Shown here one piece after another: positions 26,739 to 35,688 of a DNA stretch of 61,318 nucleotides. Under the pieces are notes generated by a model that worked only from the letters and a program-made list of their open reading frames with translations, had not been told where the DNA came from and searched no databases. This stretch comes from Bacteroidales bacterium (GTDB taxonomy: Bacteria; Bacteroidota; Bacteroidia; Bacteroidales; M50B96). The position numbers and the translations under genes are program-made. Position 1 is the first letter of the stretch. Each line of letters starts with the position of its first letter. The DNA lies in contig JAIOYV010000036.1 in the NCBI GenBank assembly GCA_021740905.1, positions 1 through 61,318 on the forward strand, in the 5' to 3' direction.

Positions 26739-27749
26739 TTACAAGGATGCTTTCTCGCCTAAATATCTTTCGGCGTCAAGAGCAGCCATACAACCTGATC
26801 CAGCTGCTGTAACAGCCTGACGATAAACCGGATCTTGCACATCGCCACAGGCAAAAACACCAGGGATATTTGTTTTGCTGGTTCCTGGAATTGTTTTGAT
26901 ATATCCTATTTCATCGGTATTCAAATAGTCTTTGAAAATATCGGAGTTCGGATGATGTCCTATGGCCACAAAAAAGCCTTGAACTTTAATTGTGTGTTCC
27001 GACTCGTCGGGCTGTCCTTGTCGCTTTATCAGTTTTACTCCTTCCACTGTGTTCCCACCAATTATTTCTTTGGTATTGTGCTCGAACAAAATTTCGATAT
27101 TGGCTGTATTTGCCACTCTCTCCTGCATGGCCTTCGATGCGCGCAAATAATCTTTCCGCACAATGAGGTAAACTTTGTTACATATACCGGCCAAATAGGA
27201 TGCTTCCTCGGCCGCAGTATCACCACCACCTACGACGGCCACATCAAGTCCCTTGTAAAAGAAACCATCGCAGGTAGCACAAGCCGAAACTCCTGAACCC
27301 TTGAATTTTTCTTCGCTTTCAAGACCCAGGTACTTTGCTGTTGCTCCTGTGGCAATAACCACAGCTTCGGCTAATATTGTTTTCTCATTATCGATCTCGA
27401 CTTTAAACGGCCTCTGTGAAAAATCAACAGCCGAAGCCATTCCCCATCGGCAATCGGTACCAAATCTCTCCGCTTGCTTTTTTAAGTCGTCCATTAATAC
27501 AGGTCCGGTAACTCCTTCTGGATACCCGGGAAAATTATCCACTTCGGTGGTTGTTGTTAACTGACCACCAGGTTGTAAGCCTTCGTACATCACAGGGTTT
27601 AAATTCGCCCTGGCTGCATAAATGGCTGCAGTATATCCGGCGGGGCCCGATCCAACAATCAAACATTTAACTTTTTCCATTTCACTGGACTCTTTCATTT
27701 TTTTATCATCCTGGATGTCAATTTTATCCATTTGTTTAAATAAGCTCAT
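26739..27749 (-). CDS. trxB: Thioredoxin-disulfide reductase
   Basis: A flavoenzyme that passes electrons from NADPH to thioredoxin. FAD site: CLIVGSGPAGYTAAIYAARA. Redox-active cysteines: SACATCDGFFYKG. NADPH site: VAVVGGGDTAAEEASYLA. Closing FAD motif: GVFACGDVQDPVYRQ. The frame begins 23 residues ahead of the usual N terminus (MSLFKQMDKIDIQDDKKMKE...); MEKVKCLIVG at 27680 would give the standard length, so the start is uncertain. It lies 46 bp downstream of the DUF4249 gene. It is the only general thiol-reductant gene seen besides the selenoprotein. Confidence 0.94.
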   Translation of the reverse strand: MSLFKQMDKIDIQDDKKMKESSEMEKVKCLIVGSGPAGYTAAIYAARANLNPVMYEGLQPGGQLTTTTEVDNFPGYPEGVTGPVLMDDLKKQAERFGTDCRWGMASAVDFSQRPFKVEIDNEKTILAEAVVIATGATAKYLGLESEEKFKGSGVSACATCDGFFYKGLDVAVVGGGDTAAEEASYLAGICNKVYLIVRKDYLRASKAMQERVANTANIEILFEHNTKEIIGGNTVEGVKLIKRQGQPDESEHTIKVQGFFVAIGHHPNSDIFKDYLNTDEIGYIKTIPGTSKTNIPGVFACGDVQDPVYRQAVTAAGSGCMAALDAERYLGEKASL

Positions 27750-27795
27750 CTCTTAATATAATTTTTGATTATTTATTTTTCTCTCTCAGATACAA

Positions 27796-28743
27796 TTATT
27801 CTATATGTACCGAATCATTCTTCTGTACCTTATATATAGTGGTGTAAACACCATATCCCGTCCATACCCCGAGGCCGCCTTCAATGTTGGTTATGGTTGG
27901 GGCGGGCGATGCAAATGGGTTGCCAGCTCCACCAGCATTTTGCTGAAACGACCGCCAAAACTCATAGCTGTCATTATCGATGGTACAAAACTTTACAATT
28001 ACTTCTTCGCCCACTTTAAAATACCACCTCTGGCTTCCATCATTCTCTTCAAAATCATTGGCTCCATGATATACCGAAAATTCAATATCTTCTTCTCCAT
28101 TAATGTCACGGTCGTGCCCAACCGAATTCCAGGGATGCACAAAAGTAGAATCGCGTCCAATAGTTTTAGTGAACACGCGAAAATAATTGCCCACTTCGGG
28201 TGGATCGTCAAAAATGCCATGAATGTAACCAATGCTGTCCTCAAAATGACTTTTTGGTTCGAACCATAGACTGTCGATAGGGATTGATTCTGGGATTGAG
28301 GTTACAGCTGACATTTCTTTACTATCTGCACGGATCGACAAATAATAGCTTCCCCCTGTTTCGCCCACAATATGTTTTCCTTTGTACATTACATAAGGAT
28401 AGTTGAATTTATCGATTTCGATTTCGAGGGTATCTGTAATGCTTCCATCCGAAACTACCACTTCTGCATCAAGTATGAGTATTTCGGAGAGAAGCCTAGG
28501 GATGTAGAATGGTTGGTAACCATTGAGGCTCACAAGCACCAAATCATCCGATATGGGATCGAAATAACTTCTGCTGCGGGTAAGAAAAACCTTCGCTACG
28601 TCGCCTTCCTCGATGGATGCATCGACCACTACCTTGGGATCGTAATTGGCAAATTCAAACGTAATGTCATCTTCGCATGAATAGACCAAAAGGGCTAAAA
28701 TAGCAATCAGGATTAATCTATATGTTGAGCGACCTATTTTCAT
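27796..28743 (-). CDS. DUF4249-type lipoprotein
   Basis: A 315-residue lipoprotein: signal LILIAILALLVYSC ends in a lipobox, followed by acidic EDDITFEF. Beta-rich body with VVVDASIEEGDVAKVFLTRS, GETGGSYYLSIRA and VTSIPESIPIDSLWFEPK. This pattern fits the DUF4249 family, which in Bacteroidetes is encoded next to TonB-dependent receptors, as here (8 bp downstream of the receptor gene). By analogy with SusD-like partners it would cap or feed the receptor, but that is inference and the ligand is unknown. Confidence 0.85.
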   Translation of the reverse strand: MKIGRSTYRLILIAILALLVYSCEDDITFEFANYDPKVVVDASIEEGDVAKVFLTRSRSYFDPISDDLVLVSLNGYQPFYIPRLLSEILILDAEVVVSDGSITDTLEIEIDKFNYPYVMYKGKHIVGETGGSYYLSIRADSKEMSAVTSIPESIPIDSLWFEPKSHFEDSIGYIHGIFDDPPEVGNYFRVFTKTIGRDSTFVHPWNSVGHDRDINGEEDIEFSVYHGANDFEENDGSQRWYFKVGEEVIVKFCTIDNDSYEFWRSFQQNAGGAGNPFASPAPTITNIEGGLGVWTGYGVYTTIYKVQKNDSVHIE

Positions 28744-28751
28744 TTCTTGTA

Positions 28752-31106
28752 TTAAAATTCAAAGTTCCACGAAATGGATGGCAAAATCGGGAAAACTGTT
28801 ATTTGCTTGGCAAAGGTCATAAAAACCCCCGATGTAATCTCTCCCTCATAATCAAAATAAATAAAATATGGGTTGTGCCGGTTGTATATATTGTATATGG
28901 AGAAGTTTAAGGACGAACTAAAGTGCTTTCTTTTTTTAAGTTGATAGGTAGCCGAAAGATCGAGCCGGTGATAGTTTTTCATCCGGTACGAATTATACTT
29001 GCCAAATTCAGTGATAAAGGTGGCATTGTCCATCAAATACCAGGCAATGGTTGGGGTAAACGCGCTCCCTGTGGCGTATACAAAAACTGCCGAAACCGAC
29101 CATCTATCACTCAATTCATGGGTGACAATAAGAGAAAGATCATGCCTTCTGTCGTATTTCGCCGAGAAAACTTCACCATTATTAATTTGTTCAAACTGCC
29201 GGGTGGTTTTCGATAAGGTATAACCAATCCATCCGGTTGTTTTCCCATAATTTTTTTTGACGAAAAGTTCCAATCCATAAGACTGTCCTTCACCAAAAGT
29301 AAAATTATTGTCAGCATTGTCGCCAATATTATCGCCCACTGTTGAATTGGGTTTGTATTCAATCTGGTGGTCTAGTTTTTTATAATAGATTTCGGCTGAT
29401 GTTTCGAACAGGTTGTTTCGGAAATTATGGAAATACCCCAGGGAATATTGTACTCCAAACTGCGGTTTCACTACATCGGACGAAGGTACCCACAAATCGG
29501 TGGGCATGGTAATAGCCGATAGCGAGGCCATGTGAATGTACTGGTAGTTCTGCGTATAGGATGCCTTTACCGAAGAATTCTCATTTACCTGAAAGCGCAC
29601 CGACAACCGGGGTTCTACATTGAAAAAATGGGTCACATCATCCCCCTTTGTATAATTAATGGTATCGCTGAAATTCCCATCCTCATCTTTCAGGTAGCGG
29701 GTAAATGGCCCTACCTGTTGAAAAAAACTGGCCCGCAACCCTGCATTTACTTTAATCCGGTGATTTAAAGAAAACTCATCGCTCACATACCACGAAAGAT
29801 CGTGGGCATATTGCCTCAGCTTATCGCCCACTTCAAATACATCTTCGTCCGACTTTGTGCTGACACTGCTAGGCACAAAAATGTGGTAGATATAATGAGC
29901 ACCAAAATTCATCTTATGGTTGATATTTGGAAAATAGTTGAAGTCTGTAATTAGGCTGTAATCAGTTATTCCGGAAAATAGCTTTAGGCGGTAATCGTTT
30001 TGCTTTATGTTGATATCGAATTGGTAGTCGCTAAAAATGGCAGTGGTGTTCACAAAAAGCTTGTCGCTGAAAAGATGGTTCCATCGCAGCGATGCTGTAG
30101 CATTACCCCACGGAATTTCCATATCGATATCGCTTTCGCTGTTTTTAAAGGTAAACACATCGCGGCCAAAATAACCACTGAGGAAAACCCGGTCCTTGTC
30201 GGAAAGCCGGTAGTTTATTTTAGCATTGAGGTCGTAGAAATAATATCCCGACCCGGCAAACATGGATGTGTCGCTGATAAAAGGTTTGGCAAGGATATCA
30301 ATATAGGTGCGCCGTCCTGAAACAATAAACGAACTGGTATCTTTTTTCAGGGGCCCTTCCACAGTAAGCCTCGATGAAATTAGGCCAATGCCTCCCTGCG
30401 CTGCATATTCTTTCATATTGCCTTCCTTCATCGAAATATCAAGCACCGATGAAAGCCGGCCCCCGTAGTTGGCAGGCATTCCGCCTTTTATCAGTTTTAC
30501 ATCTTTGATTGCATCGGCATTAAATACCGAGAAAAAACCAAAGAGGTGGGCTGAATTATATACATTGGCGCCATCAAGAAGGATCAGGTTTTGGTCGGGG
30601 CCACCGCCACGCACATAAAAACCGGTGCTTCCTTCGTTGGCCGATTGCACGCCTGGCAGCAACTGGATGGTTTTAAGAATATCGACTTCACCAAAAAGTA
30701 CCGGCAAGGCTTTTATTTGTTTCACTGGCATCTTGACAGTCCCCATTTCGGTACTTGTAATATTTCTGTCTGTCTTTTCGGCACGTACTTCAACTTCTTG
30801 AGTAAGGTTCTCGGCTGGTGTAAGTACTATATTAAGTTTTGTGTTTTCATTGAGATCAATCGGAATTTCCTGGCTCTGGTAGCCAATATACGAAACGTGC
30901 AGAGTATAGCTACCTTCCTTTATACTAATGGAATAGTAGCCATAAGTGTTGCTCGATGCCCCTTTTTTCAATTCAGCAACAACAATGTTGGCCCCAATAA
31001 GGTCCTCGCCGGTCTCCATATCGCGGATATAGCCGCTAACAGTAACATTCTGAGCCATGAGCAGCCCTGGAAATACTATCAGCAAAAACACATAAAATAT
31101 CCGCAT
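28752..31106 (-). CDS. TonB-dependent outer membrane receptor with carboxypeptidase-like N-terminal domain
   Basis: A 784-residue receptor. The signal peptide (MRIFYVFLLIVFPGLLMAQ) is followed by a carboxypeptidase-regulatory-like beta-sandwich (VTVSGYIRDMETGEDLIGAN, GYYSISIKEGSYTLHVSYIG), then the plug (MPVKQIKALPVLFGEVDILK, GSTGFYVRGGGPDQNLILLD) and a 22-strand barrel ending PILPSISWNFEF with the usual terminal Phe. No TonB-box motif is obvious. Its partner is the DUF4249 lipoprotein downstream. The substrate is unknown. Only 39 bp separate it from the divergent sensory operon at 31146. Confidence 0.92.
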   Translation of the reverse strand: MRIFYVFLLIVFPGLLMAQNVTVSGYIRDMETGEDLIGANIVVAELKKGASSNTYGYYSISIKEGSYTLHVSYIGYQSQEIPIDLNENTKLNIVLTPAENLTQEVEVRAEKTDRNITSTEMGTVKMPVKQIKALPVLFGEVDILKTIQLLPGVQSANEGSTGFYVRGGGPDQNLILLDGANVYNSAHLFGFFSVFNADAIKDVKLIKGGMPANYGGRLSSVLDISMKEGNMKEYAAQGGIGLISSRLTVEGPLKKDTSSFIVSGRRTYIDILAKPFISDTSMFAGSGYYFYDLNAKINYRLSDKDRVFLSGYFGRDVFTFKNSESDIDMEIPWGNATASLRWNHLFSDKLFVNTTAIFSDYQFDINIKQNDYRLKLFSGITDYSLITDFNYFPNINHKMNFGAHYIYHIFVPSSVSTKSDEDVFEVGDKLRQYAHDLSWYVSDEFSLNHRIKVNAGLRASFFQQVGPFTRYLKDEDGNFSDTINYTKGDDVTHFFNVEPRLSVRFQVNENSSVKASYTQNYQYIHMASLSAITMPTDLWVPSSDVVKPQFGVQYSLGYFHNFRNNLFETSAEIYYKKLDHQIEYKPNSTVGDNIGDNADNNFTFGEGQSYGLELFVKKNYGKTTGWIGYTLSKTTRQFEQINNGEVFSAKYDRRHDLSLIVTHELSDRWSVSAVFVYATGSAFTPTIAWYLMDNATFITEFGKYNSYRMKNYHRLDLSATYQLKKRKHFSSSLNFSIYNIYNRHNPYFIYFDYEGEITSGVFMTFAKQITVFPILPSISWNFEF

Positions 31107-31109
31107 ACT

Positions 31110-31117
31110 TATTTTTG
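31110..31117 (+). promoter_or_regulatory. Candidate -7 element of the B12-sensor operon
   Basis: TATTTTTG is a full TAnnTTTG match 28 bp before ATG 31146. No clear -33 element, and T-rich matches of this kind arise easily. Confidence 0.3.
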
Positions 31118-31145
31118 TAAAAATTAGAGATCGCCATTAACAACT

Positions 31146-31892
31146 ATGATACCAACGACCATATTGTCAGCATCGATCAAAAGATTTACAAGTATAGACA
31201 TATTCATCACTATGTGGATTTTTTTTAATATTTTTAAAACTTACAAAAAAAGAAATTTGGACAAAGATATTCGCATATTCAGGGATACCATTTTAAATGG
31301 TGATTTTAAGGAAGGAAGGAAGTACGTTTCAAGCTATCTTTCACAAACTGGGAATTTCATTCCTCTTTACGAAGAAGTTTTCCGCTCGGCATTGTACGAG
31401 GTTGGCAAGTTATGGGAAACGAATAAAATCACCGTGGCCGACGAACACCTTGCCACAGCTACGGTAGAAATGCTTATGAACGAGCAATTCCCATACATCA
31501 TTACAGACCAGCAAAAAGATTATAAAGCTGTGGTTACTTCGATAGAAGGCGAACAGCACCAGGTTGGCTCGAAAATGGTGGCTGATGTTTTTGAGAGCCA
31601 TGGATGGGATACTTATTTCCTGGGCAGCAATTTACCGACAAACGAACTATTGAAATATTGCAGGGCGAAACAACCTGATATTCTCGCCCTTTCTGTAAGT
31701 ATTTATTTCAACATGGCTGCTTTGGAACAGACTTTACAAGTCGTTCGAAATGAATTTGAAAACCTGTATATTTTGATTGGCGGGCAGGCATTTTTGCATG
31801 GTGGAAAAACCCTTTTTTCGAAATATTCGAACCTGAGATATTTTTCAAACTTAATTGATCTAAAGGAATTTATAAAAGAATATGAAAAATGA
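31146..31892 (+). CDS. Cobalamin-binding sensor-type protein (CarH-like cap plus B12-binding domain)
   Basis: A 248-residue protein. After a hydrophobic start (MWIFFNIFKTYKK; an alternative ATG is at 31212), residues about 40-115 form a helical B12-cap (FRSALYEVGKLWETNKITVA, DEHLATATVEMLMNEQFPYI). A Rossmann B12-binding domain follows, with the lower-ligand motif EGEQHQVGSKMVADVFESHG, LGSNLPTNELLKYC and LYILIGGQAFLHGG. The E-x-x-H-x-x-G form and the W in the cap resemble CarH/LitR photoreceptors rather than methyltransferases. Here there is no DNA-binding domain. It overlaps the next gene by ATGA and heads an operon with two kinases, so a B12-based light or redox input is plausible but inferred. 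Confidence 0.82.
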   Translation: MIPTTILSASIKRFTSIDIFITMWIFFNIFKTYKKRNLDKDIRIFRDTILNGDFKEGRKYVSSYLSQTGNFIPLYEEVFRSALYEVGKLWETNKITVADEHLATATVEMLMNEQFPYIITDQQKDYKAVVTSIEGEQHQVGSKMVADVFESHGWDTYFLGSNLPTNELLKYCRAKQPDILALSVSIYFNMAALEQTLQVVRNEFENLYILIGGQAFLHGGKTLFSKYSNLRYFSNLIDLKEFIKEYEK

Positions 31893-32320
31893 AAAGAGAA
31901 ACATTGATTGAAACGGCAAAAAATCTATATGCCTACAACGAGACGGCTTTTGAAGAATATAGATCGAAAAAGGATAAGATGGTAAACCTTATCAACAAGC
32001 ATTTTGAGGAAAGAAAGGACTTAGCATTATTGATTGGTGAAGGGAATTTCGACATGATGAAAGACAATCATGCCAATCATGCAAGGTTTATTGAAAGTAT
32101 CCTTAAATCTTACGATCATGATGTATTGACCGAGACCGTGTTGTGGGTTTTCCGTGCATATCGAAGTCACGGATTTAACACAACCTACTGGGCTGCCCAA
32201 TTAAATGCCTGGATCAATATCCTGAATTCGGAATTAAGCCCTGAAAGTTTTCAGGCTCTTTTACCAATCTACGAATGGATGCAGGTCAACATCCCCGTAT
32301 TTAATAAGCTATCAGAATAG
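31889..32320 (+). CDS. Small helical protein of the B12-sensor operon; function unknown
   Basis: A 143-residue soluble all-helical protein, coupled by ATGA to the B12-binding gene. Landmarks: IETAKNLYAYNETAFEEYRS, MVNLINKHFEERKDLALLIG, MMKDNHANHARFIESILKSY and FRAYRSHGFNTTYWAAQLNA. Two His residues in NHANHARF and the single-domain size could suit a ligand-binding bundle such as RsbR-type sensor modules, but I do not recognise a family. Its place between a B12 protein and a histidine kinase suggests an adaptor or second sensor. Confidence 0.65.
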   Translation: MKRETLIETAKNLYAYNETAFEEYRSKKDKMVNLINKHFEERKDLALLIGEGNFDMMKDNHANHARFIESILKSYDHDVLTETVLWVFRAYRSHGFNTTYWAAQLNAWINILNSELSPESFQALLPIYEWMQVNIPVFNKLSE

Positions 32321-32341
32321 GACGAACTTTATATTTTTTAG

Positions 32342-33484
32342 ATGGAGATTCTCGAAAAATTATTTGCTGATAGAACTTGTACCGGATTGGCCATTTTGGA
32401 CCGTCGTGGACAGACTATTTTCTTGAATGAGTTTTTTAGGAAGTATTTGAAAACAAATTTACAAGAGAATCTTCTTTCACCCCCACTCGAAAAAATCGTT
32501 CTGAACCCACAAGCGGAGGAATCAATCAGTGGCTACATAACCCTCGGGAGTATTGATTCAAAAGAAAATATCTCTTTCAAAGGTCTTATCCTCTATTCGG
32601 GAGAGCACATTTATATTGTCATTGAACCTGACTCCAAAAATGAGAAGAGAGTTTCAGCCAAGCTTGCAAGTCTATTGCAAGAGAATACAAATTTGAGGAG
32701 GGAGCTTATTAAAAAACAAAAGATTACTGAATCCCAATTGAAAACAATCAGCGAAATAAACGAAGAAAAGAATAAATTCATCGGTTTTGCTGCCCACGAT
32801 TTAAGAAATCCTATTGGCCTTACCGTTTCGTATGCCGACATGTTGTTGACTGAACCTTCGTGTGAGACTCATCCTGAGGTGAAAGAAATGATTGAGGAAA
32901 TTTATAAGCAAGGGGAATTCTCACTTCGTCTGATCAATGATTTATTGGACATTTCGAAAATAGAATCGGGGACACTTGCGCTACAACCAGAGAAAGTTTA
33001 CTACAAAGAATTTGTCGACCAAGTAATTTCCCAAATGGGACTTTTTACCCGGCATAAAAATTTGACCCTCTTTCATTCGAGTGAATTAAGTAAGGTTTTA
33101 AACGTTGAAATTGATCCCGACAGGTATTCACAAGTCCTTCAGAACCTGATCACCAATGCCATTAATTACAGCGAGTCAAACACAGTTATACGAATAAAGA
33201 GTTTTTCGGAAGATGGTTTTATTTGTACTTCGATAATCGACACCGGGCCAGGTATCCCGTCAGATAAGGCATCGGAAATATTCGAACCATTTTGCATTTC
33301 AGGAGTTTCTCCCGGACACAAATATAAGAGCACCGGCCTGGGACTTACTATTGTTAAAAAGATAGTTGCTGCCCACAAGGGAAACATTAATGTCAAAAAT
33401 GAAGAAGGAAGTGGGGCATGCTTTACCATTTTACTTCCAATCGACCCACAGAGCCTTAATGAGGATATGTTTGGAGTAAAATAA
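32342..33484 (+). CDS. PAS-type sensor histidine kinase
   Basis: A 380-residue cytoplasmic kinase with no membrane segment. Residues 1-100 look like a PAS domain (TGLAILDRRGQTIFLNEFFR). A coiled coil follows (about 105-140, LLQENTNLRRELIKKQ). The HisKA phospho-acceptor is H152 in GFAAHDLRNPIGLTVSYADM. The HATPase has N-box LQNLITNAINYSES, DTGPGIPSDKASEIFEPF and STGLGLTIVKKIVAAHKGNI. No receiver domain or response regulator is adjacent. It follows the small helical gene by 21 bp and precedes the TPR kinase by 20 bp. Confidence 0.9.
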   Translation: MEILEKLFADRTCTGLAILDRRGQTIFLNEFFRKYLKTNLQENLLSPPLEKIVLNPQAEESISGYITLGSIDSKENISFKGLILYSGEHIYIVIEPDSKNEKRVSAKLASLLQENTNLRRELIKKQKITESQLKTISEINEEKNKFIGFAAHDLRNPIGLTVSYADMLLTEPSCETHPEVKEMIEEIYKQGEFSLRLINDLLDISKIESGTLALQPEKVYYKEFVDQVISQMGLFTRHKNLTLFHSSELSKVLNVEIDPDRYSQVLQNLITNAINYSESNTVIRIKSFSEDGFICTSIIDTGPGIPSDKASEIFEPFCISGVSPGHKYKSTGLGLTIVKKIVAAHKGNINVKNEEGSGACFTILLPIDPQSLNEDMFGVK

Positions 33485-33504
33485 TTTCCAATGAATTATC
33501 GCTT

Positions 33505-35574
33505 ATGAAGAAGTTTGTTTCAATATTAGTTTTCATCTTACTTTTCTCCATCCATGTTTTACCCCAGCAGCAAACCATCGACAGCCTGATTGACCTGGTG
33601 GGCGATTCGCTGTCGCCGGGATCTGCCGATCTGTACAATAAAATTTCGCTGGCTTACGACTATACCGATTCGAAAAAAAGTCTTGAATATGCCATGAAAG
33701 CCCGCAAAGCAGCACAGCGCGAAAAAAACAGAGGGCAACTTGCCCTGGCCTATCGGAATATTGGGAACTATTACAACACGAAGTTTCAATTGGAAAAGGC
33801 TCGTGAAAATTACACAATAGCACTACAGATTTATCAAGCGGAAAAAGACAGGATTGGCGAGGCCAGGATTATCAATTTATTGGGAATACTACATGGTAAA
33901 AACAATCAATACGATTCGGCTTTTGTTTATTTTACCAAGGCTTATGAGATTGCTGAAAAGCTTAAAGATTCAACAACCCTGACCATGATCTACACCAATT
34001 TTGGACTGGTCTACCATCATTGGGGCGATTACAAACAGGCCATGAAATATTATGAGCTATCACAGGAAATAAACCTGGCATTGAATATAAAGGAGGGACT
34101 GGAAAAGAATTATTACAATCTTGGCAAGATAGCCCACAAATGGGATAAGATCGATTTGGCGCTTGAATATTTCAAAAAGGCATACGACATTGTAAAAAGT
34201 TCAGGGAATCAACAATCCATCGCCAATATTTTCATCGACATCGGGAATGTGTATTCGAAACTTGACCAGCAGGATTCTGCCCTTTTCTATTATCAAAAGA
34301 GCTACGATGTGGCTAAAAATCACAATCTCATGCAGATCATGGGCATTGCCCTCGGAAATATCGGGAACCTTTACAAAAGATCGGATGATTATAAAACGGC
34401 ATTTCAATACTATACCGATTCTTATGAAATTCTGAAAAAAACAAAAGACAAGAAAAGAATATCGCAACGATTAAATGCAATGAGCGATTTGTTCAGGCGG
34501 ATGGAACAGTACGATTCGGCCAAAATTTACCTCGATCGGGCCTATCGGATGACAAAAGAATTAAAATATAAAGACCTGGAGCAGGAATGTTTGTTGGATT
34601 ATTACCTCTTGTACGACGATCAAAAGCAATATAAAAACGCGCTTGCTTTTTTTGTCCGGTATTCAAACCTAAAGGATACCCTGTTCAACGAAAGTAGCCG
34701 CAGGGAGCTGGCCGAATTCGAGGCCAAATACGAAACTGAAAAACAGACATCGAAAATCAAATTCCTTGAGAAAGAAAAAGAAATCAACAGCCTTGACCTG
34801 AATCGGCAGAAAATGCAAAAGAACTTCTTTATCGTATTGGCAGTATTGCTCATTTTATTGGGGATGTTGTTGTTCAACCGCTACCAGCTCCGACAACGAA
34901 ACTACCGTAGCCAGGTGGAACTTCAGACGCAGGCCATGGAGCAGCGTTTGCTGAGAGCACAAATGAACCCTCATTTTATTTTCAACTCGCTGAATGCGAT
35001 CCAAAGTTTTATTACCGAAAACAATGCTGAAACGGCCAGTCGTTTTCTGCGAAAATTTGCCGACTTAATCCGGTACAACCTCGAAAGTACACGGAACGCT
35101 TTTGTGCCTTTGGAACAAGAAATAAACGCTTTGGAAAATAATCTCGAACTTGAAAGCATCCGGTTCAACCATTGTTTCGATTTTAAAATTACCATTGATG
35201 AAGCAATTGACCCTGTTAATTTGACCATCCCGCCTTTACTAATCCAACCCTTTATCGAAAACTCGATCATTCATGGACTTGCCACAAAAAATTCCGATGG
35301 GCTTTTAGAAGTAGAATTTGTAAAAAAAGACAAGACGATTGATGCCCTTATTACAGACAATGGCATTGGCCGGGAAAAATCGGCACAAATCAAAGATGGA
35401 AAAAAGAAGGGGAAAAAGTCATTGGGGATTCAACTTATAAAGGAACGACTGGATTTGCTCAACCGGCAGGGGAATACAAATTCTTCTTTTAAAATTGTTG
35501 ATTTGTATGATGATAAGCATCAGCCTTCAGGGACAAAGGTAATCCTTAACATTCCTTATGAACTAAATTATTAG
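33505..35574 (+). CDS. LytS-type TPR sensor histidine kinase
   Basis: A 689-residue membrane kinase. The signal peptide (MKKFVSILVFILLFSIHVLP) is followed by about seven tetratricopeptide repeats (for example ALAYRNIGNYYNTKFQLEKA and IANIFIDIGNVYSKLDQQDS) outside the cytoplasm. One membrane helix lies near 440-462 (FFIVLAVLLILLGMLLF). A coiled coil leads to the His_kinase domain with H490 in MNPHFIFNSLNAIQSFITEN and an ATPase end (LTIPPLLIQPFIENSIIHGL, GIGREKSAQ). Such kinases usually signal to a LytTR regulator, which is not encoded here. It is the last gene of the four-gene operon starting at 31146. Confidence 0.92.
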   Translation: MKKFVSILVFILLFSIHVLPQQQTIDSLIDLVGDSLSPGSADLYNKISLAYDYTDSKKSLEYAMKARKAAQREKNRGQLALAYRNIGNYYNTKFQLEKARENYTIALQIYQAEKDRIGEARIINLLGILHGKNNQYDSAFVYFTKAYEIAEKLKDSTTLTMIYTNFGLVYHHWGDYKQAMKYYELSQEINLALNIKEGLEKNYYNLGKIAHKWDKIDLALEYFKKAYDIVKSSGNQQSIANIFIDIGNVYSKLDQQDSALFYYQKSYDVAKNHNLMQIMGIALGNIGNLYKRSDDYKTAFQYYTDSYEILKKTKDKKRISQRLNAMSDLFRRMEQYDSAKIYLDRAYRMTKELKYKDLEQECLLDYYLLYDDQKQYKNALAFFVRYSNLKDTLFNESSRRELAEFEAKYETEKQTSKIKFLEKEKEINSLDLNRQKMQKNFFIVLAVLLILLGMLLFNRYQLRQRNYRSQVELQTQAMEQRLLRAQMNPHFIFNSLNAIQSFITENNAETASRFLRKFADLIRYNLESTRNAFVPLEQEINALENNLELESIRFNHCFDFKITIDEAIDPVNLTIPPLLIQPFIENSIIHGLATKNSDGLLEVEFVKKDKTIDALITDNGIGREKSAQIKDGKKKGKKSLGIQLIKERLDLLNRQGNTNSSFKIVDLYDDKHQPSGTKVILNIPYELNY

Positions 35575-35611
35575 CATTACAACATAGCCAAAACAGTTTC
35601 TCAAAATTATG

Positions 35612-35642
35612 TTGCAATAGAAGACAAGGAATTGTACATTTG
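35612..35642 (+). promoter_or_regulatory. Promoter of the 860-residue MORN protein gene
   Basis: TTG (35612-35614), exactly 20 bp, TACATTTG (35635-35642): full Bacteroidetes consensus. The ATG is 46 bp downstream. Confidence 0.65.
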
Positions 35643-35688
35643 TGAATATTAAAGCATTGGCACATCAAATAAACAAGTATGCTCATTT

